Positions 51,655 through 61,789 of a DNA stretch of 64,000 bases are shown here, piece by piece. The stretch covers positions 9,022,251-9,086,250 of the forward strand of contig OX637351.1 of the NCBI GenBank assembly GCA_951799405.1. Reading direction: 5' to 3'. A program made the position numbers and the translations under genes. Source of the stretch: Agapetus fuscipes. Its lineage: Eukaryota; Arthropoda; Insecta; Trichoptera; Glossosomatidae. The notes under the pieces were generated by a model. It was not told the DNA's origin, made no database searches, and saw nothing but the letters and a program-made list of their open reading frames with translations. Position 1 is the first letter of the stretch. The number at the start of each line of letters is the position of its first letter.

Positions 51655-51720
51655 CTTTCCCATGAAGACAACTGGCCAGGCAAAATAGGTTGGTGAATTG
51701 TATTCCTCTTCATTAAAAAA
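51655..51720 (+). mobile_element. SINE-2 3' tail
   Basis: CTGGCCAGGCAAAATAGG and TTGGTGAATTG...CCTCTTCA, as after 26270. Confidence 0.5.
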
Positions 51721-51814
51721 AACAAACACACACACAACGCATTTTTCTCACAATTCCCTCGTCTGGAATCTTTTCAATTTTCTGGCTCCCCATTAAGAAA
51801 GTTTACCTTCTACT

Positions 51815-51945
51815 GGCCTAGACTGAGATGGAGGGATGAAGTGGGGAGGGATGCGAATTAGCTTCTGCAAGTTGTGAACTGGAAAGCAGCGTCAAAAGAG
51901 AGGCGGAGTCGAAGGAGACCATTAAAGAAGAAGTTATCCTAAGAG
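51815..51945 (+). pseudogene. RTE-type LINE C-terminal fragment
   Basis: One frame reads RPRLRWRDEVGRDAN...LLQVVNWKAASKERRS, the terminal GRP.LRW.D.V...NWK pattern of RTE proteins. Short and isolated. Confidence 0.5.
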
Positions 51946-51965
51946 TAATTTTTAATCTTTCTCAC

Positions 51966-52230
51966 CTTCTGTCCCGCAATTATCATTGTTTTCGTTATTG
52001 TGGGAGGTAGTCAGCCTCACCCCAACAACCGGGGAACCTTCACTAAACTGCACCTCCCCATCTAAACAACTCGAATCCTTTTCATGTAACATGTCTTGAC
52101 TCTCCGCTTGCATGTCACTCTCTTCAAAGTCTCCTCCATTTTCTGTGTTTTCTCCTTCACCGTCGTCCGCGGCGGCTTCTTCGTCCACCTCGCACACTTC
52201 CTGCTTTATAAATGCACTGATGCAATCCAT
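51966..52230 (-). CDS. ZNF-D exon 1: acidic N-terminus
   Basis: The minus-strand ATG is at 52228-52230, and 88 codons plus one base lead to a GTGAGA donor at 51965. It reads FIKQEVCEVDEEAAADDGEG and is very acidic. IKQE is a SUMO-consensus site, and EVCEVDEE aligns with EVCDADEE of ZNF-E and ELFDVDE of ZNF-A. Phase-1 joining to 50492 is exact. Confidence 0.8.
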
Positions 52231-52526
52231 TTTGATGCAATTATTCAACGAGATAGGAGCGAGTCAATTTAAAACAATTTGAAGTTGTCAGTGATCGATC
52301 CGCGAAAAGCCATTTCGCACTCTGCGGTGCTGTGAACGAGCAGAAATATTACAGAAAATCCCCGTCAAATAATTATCATACCTAACATTATCAAATATTC
52401 CTAGTTAGAAAAAAATTAAGAAAGCGCCAAGGAACTCGATACATTTCAATAGAGGGAAGAAATGTGATGTTATTCAGCTGAATTACTAGAGAATAGAGTA
52501 AAGGACCATAGTAACAATAATAATTG
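52231..52526 (-). promoter_or_regulatory. 5' flank of ZNF-D
   Basis: Non-repetitive sequence upstream of the minus-strand start codon. It presumably holds the promoter, but no TATA box or other element is clear. Confidence 0.3.
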
Positions 52527-52740
52527 TCGGTGTTTTGGCCGAGGGGCCAAGTGGGCTGATCAGCTTGCTAGCGTATTTGGAATAGAATATCCTTGGTTCG
52601 ATCCCCGCCTGGGTCATTTGACCATAACTTTGACCCTGGTTCAACAGATGTACTTAATTGAGTAATTATTAATTCATGAAAATAAACACTAATAAATTAT
52701 TGATTGATATTATACCTATCTGTTTCTGGCCAGGTAGAAT
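52527..52740 (+). mobile_element. SINE-2 left part, interrupted by RTE
   Basis: GTTTTGGCCGAGGGGCCAAG...TTGGTTCGATCCCCGCC with good A and B boxes. It ends ...GGCCAGGTAGAAT at the RTE insertion. The tail continues at 55817. Confidence 0.75.
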
Positions 52741-53107
52741 CTAATCTAATCTAATCTAATCTAAGCTGCAAAGATATATATCATTTAAGATTTATACTAA
52801 ATGCATTCCCACAAGCAGATATGTATAATTTCGCGCTAACACATGCCGCATGTGGACCTACAATATAAAAACCCAATCTCAAATGAACATAAGCCTTGCA
52901 ACTCTTGCCGTCCTTCCCTGAAACAGGGGTGACATTGGCAAAGTGAACCAATTTTTATATTATGGGTGGTCAGCCGCATAACAACCTATAAGTCAAGGAA
53001 CATACATGACAAATTACATTTTTTAAAATCAAAGAATAAAAATAACAATATACCTATACATGGACATAAAAAACTAAATCATAAAACCAAATTCACTTTA
53101 ACAAACC

Positions 53108-54838
53108 CTAGCCGCCAACATCACAGATCAACCGCCATTTCTTTCTATCCTTGCATACTTCTTTCATTTCCTCCAGAGTCATAACCTTCTTCATACAAGC
53201 TCTTCTTTTATTATGACTCTGGATATTCCATTCATTCGCAATTTCGGATATTTGGTCCATCCATACCTTTCTCGGTCTTCCTCTACCACGACATCCATCT
53301 ATTCTACCAACATATACTTTCTTCGTCAGTCTTTCCTCATTCATTCTCTCCATATGCCCAAACCATCTTAACAAACTTCTTTTAATCTTCACTTTCACAC
53401 TTTCTTTTGCACCACATTCTTTTCTTACAAAATCATTCCTCACCCTGTCACTCCGTTTTTTCCCAATCATACTTCTTAGAAAGTCCATTTCAACAGTATG
53501 GACTTTACTAATTTCACTTTCATTCACCGTCCAGGCCTCGCTTCCATACATCAAGGTGGGTAAAAGTATGCCACTGCGTACCGCCAATCGAGCATTTTTA
53601 GAAATGTTTTGATTTTTGGCGATACAAGCTGTGGCACCCAGTACACACCTGCCCTTCATTACTCTTCTTTCAAGTTCACCTGTCATTCTTCCATCTTTCT
53701 CAAACTTACTTCCCAAGTATACAAACTCATTTACCACATCAACATTCATTCCGTTTATTCTAAATTCGTAGTTCGTATTTTCTTCATTTCTTTCAAAAAT
53801 CAAAACTTTCGTCTTACTTGCATTCAATTTCAAATAATTACCTAGCAGAGCTTCGTTCAATCTAGAGAGCATCGTTTGCAATTCTACTGCTGAGTCCGAT
53901 ACAAGAACAGCATCATCCGCATACAGTAGAACACTCACTTTGCTCTCTCCTATCATTAATCCACAATCATCAAGTCTAGCATCTCGAACACACTTGTCCA
54001 TGACTATGTTAAATAGCCATGGGCTCATCACACATCCTTGCCTTACACCCTTAAAAACTTCAAACCATTCACTATACTCATCATCAATACGAACACATGC
54101 TGTACTATTTTCATAGTTTGCATGCACCGCACCAAGGAGAGCCCCATTCACTCCGTATGCTTTCAAAACATCCCATAACATACCTCTGTCTACTGAGTCA
54201 AAAGCCTTTTCCAGATCTACAAAGGCCGTGAACAGCTTCCGCCTCACCGACAATTGTTTTTCAACAAGTTGTCGTAGAGTAAAAATCTGATCAACACAGC
54301 CTCTACCGGCCATAAAGCCGGACTGTATATCGGAAATCCTTTCACTAGTAGTCAGAATCACATTTTTTATAATCACCTTACAGAAGACTTTTCCTGGTAT
54401 ACTGAGTAGACTGATTGGTCTGAAGTTCTGACAGTCTTTTTTGTCCCCTTTACCTTTGTAAATGGGAACAATGACTGCCTTCCTCCAATCCATCGGTACT
54501 ACTCCTGCATTCACACAAAGCTTACATAATTCGTACATCCAATCTATCACGCATTCACCTCCTGCTTTCAACATTTCACCATTTATTCCATCAAACCCAG
54601 CAGACTTTCCATTCTTCAAACATTCAATAGATACTTTTATTTCTTCTTTCAAAATCCTAAATTCATTCTCTTCTGTCATTTTTCTAAACAAAATTCTTTC
54701 ACCCCGACCAAAAATCCCTTCAAAATATTCTTTCCATCTCTTACATACTTCATCCTTCTCCCATACCATCTCACCAACAGCACTTTTGATTCCTGGGGTG
54801 GTCAATGCAGAATCTTTATTCCTATTGGCACCGACCAT
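53108..54838 (-). pseudogene. RTE reverse transcriptase part
   Basis: The 576-codon frame is open. It shows KSAGFDGINGEML, QNFRPISLLSIPGKVF, AFVDLEKAFDSVDR, GVRQGCVMSPWLFN and the catalytic YADD in LLYADDAVLV. The C-terminus has LLPTLMYGSEAWT, LLRWFGHMERMNEERL and RGRGRPRKVWMDQI, characteristic of the RTE clade. It overlaps the endonuclease frame (54802-55776) in another phase, so one frameshift near 54800-54840 separates EN from RT. The RT itself lacks stops, so decay is slight. Confidence 0.85.
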
Positions 54839-55815
54839 CTCCAGAATTCCTTCCTACTGTCGGTGAAACTCCTGTTCATTTTTTCATCAATCTTTCTCTG
54901 TTCATTCGCTTTGCTTTCATAAACTACATTCTTCGCCATTTGCTTGGCTATCTTATATTTATCTTCTAGCTTTCTATCATTCCTGTCGTTCAGCCACTTT
55001 TTGTAACATTCCTTCTTCACTTTCACAGCCTCTTTTACTTTAGCATTCCACCAGGCATCCCCTTTCAATCTTCCACCTTTCGTTTCTCCACATACTTTTC
55101 GAGCACATTCAATCATTCCTTCTTTCATAAACTTCCACATGCTTTCAATATCTTTTTCATTCACATTCTTTTCAAGTTCATTCACACTTAACTTTTTTTG
55201 TATTTCTGATTTATACTTCACTTTCACATTTTCATCACTCAGACTTTCTACTTTTATTCTTGGCTTTCTTACTTTCTTCTTACGTTTCTTCTTTCTTACT
55301 TCTCCAATCATTATTTTAGCGCACAAGAGATAGTGGTCACTGCCTATTTCAGGCCCACGATAGACACGGCTATCTCTTACGGCTCCTCTCAGTCTTTCAT
55401 CCACACAGATGTAGTCAATGATTGTGCGACTTCCCACAATCTGCCTTGTGTACAGATGCACATCCTTATGTCGAAACCATGTGTTTGATGCAAAAAGGCT
55501 GTGCTCTGCACACAAAGCTATCAGGTGTCGCCCATTATCATTGACTACACCTCGTCCACTAGGACCAACAATTTTCACACACTCATCTCTTTGCGTACCT
55601 ACCCATCCATTCATATCTCCCAAAATTATAATGTATTCATTCTTCTTGCTTTCGCGCACAACTGCATTCAACTCATTCCAGAATCTCATTTTCACGTCCA
55701 TACACTCTGAATCTACAGGTGCATAACAGGCCACCAAGAAAATTTTCATCCTGTTTGTTTTGAGTTTAACAGTCAAAACTCTTGGAGAGATTCTTTGGTA
55801 GCCCGTTATGCATCC
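54802..55815 (-). pseudogene. RTE endonuclease part, N-terminally truncated
   Basis: The frame is open from about 55813 (RISPRVLTVKLKTN) to 54802. It shows FLVACYAPVDSE, the endonuclease motif LGDMNGWVG, RTIIDYICVDERL and GSDHYLLCAK, then a K/R-rich linker. The first catalytic motif (WN) is lost by 5' truncation at 55816, so it cannot cleave DNA. Confidence 0.8.
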
Positions 55816-55816
55816 T

Positions 55817-55865
55817 TAGAATAGGTTGGTGAATTGCATTCCTCTTCAAAAATCTATTTAAAAAC
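55817..55865 (+). mobile_element. SINE-2 tail, continuation of 52527-52740
   Basis: TAGAATAGGTTGGTGAATTG then CATTCCTCTTC and an A-rich end. Confidence 0.7.
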
Positions 55866-55899
55866 AAATAGTACTAATCTTTTTATTTATTTATTAATC

Positions 55900-56000
55900 G
55901 GATATTAGACAAACTGTTATAAGAGAACTTACATTATCCTCGACGTTTTGTTAGAAACGTAGCTAACGTCTTCAGGAGACACCCTCTCTGCACGACGACT
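55900..56000 (-). ncRNA. Hammerhead-like motif
   Basis: The minus strand reads CTGAAGA (55969-55975), stem II GTTAG/CTAAC, AAAA in place of GAAA (55946-55949), then CGTC. The CUGANGA box is intact and the second box has one change. Confidence 0.45.
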
Positions 56001-56990
56001 GATGATGAACACAAAGTAAGCCTAATAACAACCATAGTCCCATTTAATACGTCATTTGCATAATGCGGAGTCTATTTTCAAACAAACCCAGTTGCTGTAA
56101 AGTAAAATTGACCTTTAGTGACGGTTTTGGCAAACGAAATGAGGTTGTCAACATTGCAAAGAGCGCACTGACTTATTTTTGAGGGTTATGAATAAAGGAA
56201 AATCCTTTTTCCTTTGAAAATATAATAATTAATTTTCGATGCAAATACAAAAACCATTAAATGAAAATTATTTGTAATTATTATGCTCAGCTGTACATTG
56301 ATCACTCCCCTCCACTGACCCACGCCCTGTATATGCATCCCCTCTGGGGATGTGTCACAGGACTCGCATGCAAAAGTTATGTGAGATGCGAGTGGCAGAA
56401 GGCCCTCCCGTGAAGCTGCACAAGCTACCATGATCAGATTGTAACAGATCCCGGAAAGCAACTCTTCAGGTAGTCGAAGAGCCCACCATATGAAACCTTA
56501 CCTCATCCACTACCAGGCAGAGACCAGTAAGAGGTGCTCCACATTATTTACCTGCTTTCTGCATAAAAAAATATATTCATAACATGGAGCATTTTGAATG
56601 CAGTCATTTTAGTGTCAAATACATAAAATGATCTTTTGAAGTAAGTTGTGTGAGCTATTAAAAAAATATGATACAACATACATTGTTAGTGATAAGAAGA
56701 TTAACATACTACAAATTTGTATTTCCAATCCTTCTCGTTCAGGAGGGAGACGGGTAAAATTGTATTTTTACAATATATTTTATAACTCAAAAATAACACA
56801 AAAAATACGATATTTTTGTACATCAAAATTAAGTGCATTAAATTTGAAACAATAATGATTTCTAGTATATTCTTTCTATCTGCTATAGTTTCAGAGAAAA
56901 TGATTTTTTCAGTCAAACATTTTCCAAAAAACTTTACGCCAGGTCCCGTTTTTAGGTTAAAATCCAGTTAGAACGCCTTGATGATGATGA
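56001..56990. other. Intergenic stretch, one weak repeat
   Basis: 56320-56430 resembles 21830-21930 (probable LINE 3' end). The rest is AT-rich with nothing recognised. Confidence 0.35.
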
Positions 56991-56994
56991 TGAG

Positions 56995-57060
56995 TTGATG
57001 ATTTCTTTATAGCGCCGTTTCGTGATGTAGTCACTCCAAGGGCGCTTAGCATTTTATTAT
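56995..57060 (-). mobile_element. L2/CR1-type LINE 3' hairpin
   Basis: TATAGCGCCGTTTCGTGATG...CCAAGGGCGCTTAG is the inverse of the L2 3' end. Only this terminal part is left. Confidence 0.55.
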
Positions 57061-57839
57061 AAAAATATACAAAAATACTTTCATCTAGATTCTAGAAGAT
57101 TTTTATTTCTTGTTAAACTGTATGGATATTTACTATTTTATCCCAAAAGAAAGCCTACACTTCCAAACAATCGCCATTACTTTATGTCTTGTTTCTCAAG
57201 TCTTATTTTTTTTTTCATTACATGCACATTATGTTCCCTGGCATATGCATTACTGTGGAAGAAATTGCCACACACCACCATACGAATATCTCTTAGATTG
57301 ATAAATGAATAAAATAAAATGTGTCAAAAATATTTTATTCAGAATCACAATATTTGTTTTTCTACTCCCATTTGGTAATTTACTAATTACAAAACGGCTA
57401 ACGCAATCACAATGACATACATTTCTACACCCGTTGCGTAATGTAACATTACGCAACCGGTAACCGTGTTGAAATGAAAATGTGCGCATGCGCATTGTCA
57501 GAATTGGAACCATTTTTTAATTTCAAATGTCAACCTTGTATGGGGGTATGAAGACCTGTCGATCTAAGATGGCCGCAAGCGATCAGCTGATTAGGCTTCA
57601 TACAATATTACTGATATTCGGTAGGTAGGAATTACCGTGGTGATGAGACTTCCAGCCCTGTTCAGATGAAAATAAATATATTTTATGTGAAGAGTCAAAT
57701 AAAAATTGTTAATAGTGCTAAAATTTATCAAGTTTATTTATCGAAATGCTCCAAATAAAGCTTTCCTTTTTTCAAAGGAAAATAAAAGGCTTGAAAGGAA
57801 AACAATACAAAAATTTTCACCGCAAAAAATAAACAAACT
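57061..57839. other. Intergenic stretch with a short perfect palindrome
   Basis: GTTGCGTAATGT (57433-57444) and its inverse (57446-57457) are separated by one base. No gene recognised. A 63-codon frame at 57110-57301 has no features that support it. Confidence 0.4.
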
Positions 57840-58070
57840 CAAAAAGTTACTTGGTTAATAGGTGGGTATGAGGTTGATCACCTATGCTGTACAAATTTGG
57901 TTCACCTGCCAATACAACTGCAGGGCAACGGTTTATTTGAGTTTTGGGTTTGAATGTTTAAGCTTATATGCAGGGTGTAAAAGCGCGACCTTATATGTGT
58001 CGGCTTGTGTGCATGAATTCAATATGAAACCTATATATTTTATCTTTACAACTTAGGTTAGATTAGCTAA
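57840..58070 (-). mobile_element. RTE 3'-tail unit, diverged
   Basis: TAATAGGTGGGTATGAGGTT at the start, CTTTACAACTTAGGTTAGAT at the end. Confidence 0.55.
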
Positions 58071-58131
58071 TCGAACGTTTTGACAAAGGTAAGGTTTTAA
58101 TTACTTCAAATGGACGAGTACATTATCTATA

Positions 58132-58372
58132 ATCTATAATCTAAGTTGCGAGGATATATTCATTCAAAGCTCTCAGATGTATGCCCACAAACAAACACGT
58201 GTAGTTCGCGCTTACAAATGCTGATTGTGTACTTACAAATAAAATCCAAACCTCAAATGAACATAAGCCCTGCAACTCTTGCTGACATTCCCTGAAACAG
58301 GGGTGACATTGGCAAAGTGAACCATTTTTTACAGTATGGGTGGTCAACCTCATACCAACCTATAAGTCAAGG
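58132..58372 (+). mobile_element. RTE 3'-tail unit
   Basis: Begins CTATAATCTAAGTTGC and ends CCAACCTATAAGTCAAGGAA. Same subtype as 25289-24998 (CAAACACGTGTAGTTCGCGC). Confidence 0.7.
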
Positions 58373-58513
58373 AATACGAGTGATAAATAACATTTAAGTA
58401 TAAGAAAACAACAAAACCTTAAAAATAAATCTATACAAAAAAAGTCAAAACTTTTTTGACATTATAATGACTATTATTCACTATTTTGTTAATTCTTTAA
58501 TGGTCGTAGAAAA

Positions 58514-58649
58514 AGTATTGTATGCCACTGCACGTAATTAGCCTTTGTAACACTCGTGCTTTCTATTGTGCCATTCGGCTGCGCCTCATGGCACAAACTA
58601 GCACTCGTGTTACAAAGACTATCATTACTAGGCAGTGGCATAAATAACT
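58514..58649. mobile_element. Nested palindromic MITE
   Basis: Three nested inverted pairs: GCCACTGC/GCAGTGGC, CTTTGTAACACTCGTGCT/AGCACTCGTGTTACAAAG and TTGTGCCAT/ATGGCACAA. Nearly the whole 136 bp folds on itself. Confidence 0.75.
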
Positions 58650-58660
58650 ATTATTTAACC

Positions 58661-58962
58661 CAGAGGTTCCCAAAGTGGGTGCCGCGGCACCCTGGGGTGC
58701 CGCGGAGAGAGATCAGGGGTGCCGCGAGGCGCCCCTGAAGTCTACTAAAAATCAAAATTTTTAATTTTTTTTTTTTTTTTTAATTGTGAAGAGGATTGCA
58801 ATTCACCAACCTATTTTGCCTGGCCAGATGTCTTCATGCGAAAGCAGAAGCTTGTGTGCATACATGAATACAAACATCGATCAATATTATATGACTAGGG
58901 TGCCGTGAGAAAACTCAAAATTTCAAAGGGTGCCGTGACTTGAAAAAGTTTGGGAGCCTCTG
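58661..58962. mobile_element. hAT MITE with 8-bp TSD
   Basis: CAGAGGTTCCCAAA and TTTGGGAGCCTCTG are inverted. ATTTAACC flanks both sides (58653-58660, 58963-58970). GGGTGCCG repeats occupy both subterminal regions. A SINE-2 tail is nested at 58785. Confidence 0.9.
58785..58870 (-). mobile_element. SINE-2 tail nested in hAT MITE
   Basis: CAATTCACCAACCTATTTTG and CCTGGCCAG are the inverse of 51670-51710. Confidence 0.55.
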
Positions 58963-58968
58963 ATTTAA

Positions 58969-59275
58969 CCCATTCGCAGACACACAAAATGTGAAGTAGG
59001 CTAGAAAAAACACACTTATTTCATCATCTCAAATTGTATTTTTATTATAAATTTTTTATCTATTTTTTTTTTTTTTTTGACATCCAGGGACGAAACGGCT
59101 ATTGCCGTGTTCTTTGGATTTCTGTAGGGACGCACGGATGCTACATGTATGCAAGTTCTATCAGAAATAGCCGTTTCGTCCCTAGTGATAATGTTTTATC
59201 ACGACGGCTATTACCGTTTCGTCCAGTCCTAGACAAGCTCATAGAGCGGCTATAACCGTTTCGTCCGCGAACGGG
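58969..59275. mobile_element. piggyBac-type MITE with TTAA duplication
   Basis: CCCATTCGCAGAC and GTCCGCGAACGGG are inverted and flanked by TTAA (58965-58968, 59276-59279). The block CGGCTATTACCGTTTCGTCC recurs four times in either orientation, probably a transposase-binding site. Confidence 0.85.
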
Positions 59276-59416
59276 TTAACAGAATGTCACATTTTCAACA
59301 ACAAACTTAATAAAACTAACAATAAAGAAAGTAAGAAAACCTAGCAAGACAACGGTCTCTCTATCCTGCCGCTAGGGGTGGCCAGTATGCAGTGCATGCG
59401 CAGCTACATCTTTACT

Positions 59417-60912
59417 TTAATCTTCTTTCAACAGCAAATGTTGCAACTTGTTTTTTTTTTTTAACTGATGTGTTTGCAGGGCAGCGGTAGATTTGTGATT
59501 ATGCCTTTTGTGCGAAGACAGATTTGTTGATTGCGTTGATCTATAATCGCACTGATCACACGCATACGGCTTCAGGCCTGAGTGTTGCAATTTGTGTCTC
59601 GTAAGATGAGATGATGAAATTGATTTATAATCACACTGATCACAAGCAAAAGGCTTGTATCCTGAGTGACCATAAGTGTGCATTTTTAATCTTGAAAATG
59701 TAAATGCTTTGAAATCACACTGATCACAAGCGAACGGCTTATGTCCCAAGTGACGAAATTTATGCATTTTCAAATATTGTACTGATCTTGTATGATAATC
59801 ACACTGATTGCATGCTAACGGCTTAATTGTTGAATGTTTATTATAAATATGAACTTGTAATATTTTTTTTGTAGATGTTTTATGGCCACAATCATTGCAT
59901 TCAAATGGTTTGTGTAGGGTATGATTTACTTTGTGAAGTCTCAAAGCACTGGATGTTTTTGTTTTAAAATCACACTGATCACAAGCCCATGGTATATGCT
60001 GAACATGCGTTTGAAAATGTTTGTTCAATGAACTTTTCAAATATGCCCTATAGTCACATAGATTGCATGCAAATGCTTTGTATCCCGTGTGTTTTACCAG
60101 GTGACCTTTCAAACCTGATGATGTTTTGCTTTTATAATCACATTGACGACATTTAAATGGTCGTTCCTCCGAGTGCTTTGATTTATGATATTTCAGAGTG
60201 CTCAAATGTGATGCTTTGTAATCACACTGATCACACTCCAATGGCTCACTTTTCACATGTGATTTCATATGCGATTTTATATTTGACTTCAAAGATGTCG
60301 TAAATTCACACAGATCGCAAGCCAATGTCACGGGCTCGGTATGTTTTGTTAACTTGTGTTGATTTAAACCTGTTGATGTTTTATATTTATTAGCACACAG
60401 ATCACACGTGAACATATGTGCGGAGTGCGATAATTGATGACATTTCAAATTGTGGAGTGCTTTACTTTTATGATCACACTGATCGCAACAGAACTCATTT
60501 TCATTTTCCATTACCTGAGATGAATGATGTGGCATATTAAACAACCTAAAGGGTAGATTATTCTCCACAACAAGTGGCTTTACATTTGCAGGGTGAGTCA
60601 GTCTATGACTCCTAAAGGAAGACAATGTAAATGTCTTAAAATCACAATCATCACAACAAAAGTGCTTGTGTTCAGGGTTTGTTAATTTGTGTATTTTCAA
60701 ATACAGCAATTTAGTTCCTTTATAATCACACTGATCACAAGCAAATAGCTTCTCTTCCTTCTGTGTTTGATTTGTTTCTCTATCGGACAATGCATTGTGT
60801 GTGCTGCCTCCCTGTAGTTCTGTTGAGGTGGCTGGCCCGCTCTCCGAGGTTGTGTGTCTGTGATGGTGGCTCTTGCTTGTCCCCAACACACCAACACACT
60901 CACAGCTCTCAT
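59417..60912 (-). CDS. ZNF-E exon 2: about fourteen C2H2 zinc fingers
   Basis: The acceptor TTTCCAG (60913-60919, minus) precedes an exon that begins as ZNF-A (DESCECVGVLG), with a NQT insertion before QKEEK. The first two fingers are nearly identical to ZNF-A, including the atypical HKLTNPEH. From PFRLFNMPHHSSQVMENENE on, the fingers differ completely from ZNF-A (CDQCDHKSKALHNL, CANKYKTST, CGHKTSTKK with H-x4-H). About fourteen in total, mostly intact. The C-terminus ends KLQHLLLKED. It should bind DNA in the nucleus. The frame is in phase 1 with exon 1 at 63636. Confidence 0.9.
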
Positions 60913-61035
60913 CTGGAAATACAACACATGGTAGAGTAAAGTAACACACCAACACACTCACAGCTCTCATCTGGAAATACAACACATGGTAGAATAAAAT
61001 AACACACCAACATACTCACAGCTCTGGAAACGATA
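60913..61035 (-). repeat. Tandem splice-acceptor units of ZNF-E
   Basis: The unit (minus: CATGTGTTGTATTTCCAG then ATGAGAGCTGTGAGTGTG) occurs with acceptors before 60912 and 60970, and a decayed third copy near 61020. The second acceptor is out of frame with exon 2. Same arrangement as in ZNF-A. Confidence 0.75.
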
Positions 61036-61144
61036 AAAAACCGAAACAGGAAATCATTTCTGACACCCTCGGTGGGACTCATACCAACCTATATTACATA
61101 TATAGGTAGAATATTAGAAATTATAAAATGCATTTAACTTCTGT

Positions 61145-61375
61145 TTAAGAGAATTGAAGACAAAAAAAAAACAAATGCCAAAGCAAGGATTTGGACATCC
61201 CGAAGATTAGTCTTGCAGCCACATTCAGAACAGACTGAAATCTGTTCAGTTGCTTCTTTGACTGGCCGATATAAAGTGTGGAACAATAATCAATTCGGAA
61301 CATCACAACAGCACTCACCAATGTTTTAACCACACCTGGAGGTAGACACCTCCTGATAGCCCTTAATATCCTCAC
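61145..61375 (-). pseudogene. CR1-like LINE fragment
   Basis: The frame reads CLPPGVVKTLVSAVVMFRID, YCSTLY and LNRFQSVLNVAARLIFG, the region after the RT palm in CR1/L2 elements. Confidence 0.6.
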
Positions 61376-61477
61376 TTATACCTCCTCCTCTCGTCACAAG
61401 GGCAACTCCTAGAACGAATCACATCCAATCATTTGCAGTCGATATCAAAACTATGAGAACTTGGTGTTTTCATGATT

Positions 61478-61776
61478 CATTCCTTTGCCAGACTGCCTGC
61501 CCGCTTATGGAATGAGTTACCGGTATTTGTGTTTCCACCACAATTTAACCTTACCCATTTCAAATCCAATATCAATCACCATTTCCTCTCAGTGTCTCAA
61601 AACAAAGCAACGCAACACACACCACAGCATTGCGCAGCTAGCAGCCCTGCAACCGGATAAGGACATCAACTGCCACATCTACAACACCTCTCCGGCACTA
61701 TAACAAGTGTCATAGACCCCTAGAGTCTTTTGAATCTAGGGTGTCTCCCGCACAAGCTTCCTTAAAAACAAAAACA
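61478..61776 (+). mobile_element. LINE 3' end sharing its tail with the 5S SINE
   Basis: A short frame FARLPARLWNELPVFVFPPQ (the R.WN.LP motif) is followed by a UTR ending GTCTCCCGCACAAGCTTCC and A-rich sequence. The last ~75 bp match the end of the SINE at 51200-51646. Confidence 0.6.
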
Positions 61777-61789
61777 AAAATGGTGAAAC

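Larger units (their letters stand above)
50493..51965 (-). other. ZNF-D intron with SINE and LINE fragments
   Basis: The donor is GTGAGA on the minus strand (51960-51965) and the acceptor TTTACAG. Inside lie SINE-2 (51066), a 5S SINE (51200), a SINE-2 tail (51655) and an RTE fragment (51815). The part 50493-51060 has no recognisable feature. Confidence 0.65.
52741..55816 (-). mobile_element. RTE-type LINE, 5' truncated, 3.1 kb
   Basis: The 3' end at 52741 is (CTAAT)n, followed upstream by the ~270-bp tail, a ~100-bp 3' UTR and the EN-RT coding region to 55815. TAGAAT at 52735-52740 and 55817-55822 is the target duplication within a SINE-2 copy. This copy shows that the interspersed TCTAA-tail units are RTE 3' ends. 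Confidence 0.85.

Noticed and set aside
54462..54866. Plus-strand ORFs in 54.4-55.7 kb
   Set aside because: All are shadows of the RTE EN-RT frames on the minus strand.
57110..57301. Small secreted or membrane protein of 63 codons
   Set aside because: Hydrophobic only because of T-rich DNA. No signal-peptide pattern, homologue or splice context could be supported.
57433..57457. Perfect 12-bp palindrome as a transcription-factor site
   Set aside because: It resembles a C/EBP-type site, but nothing nearby is a gene and a single short palindrome is weak evidence.
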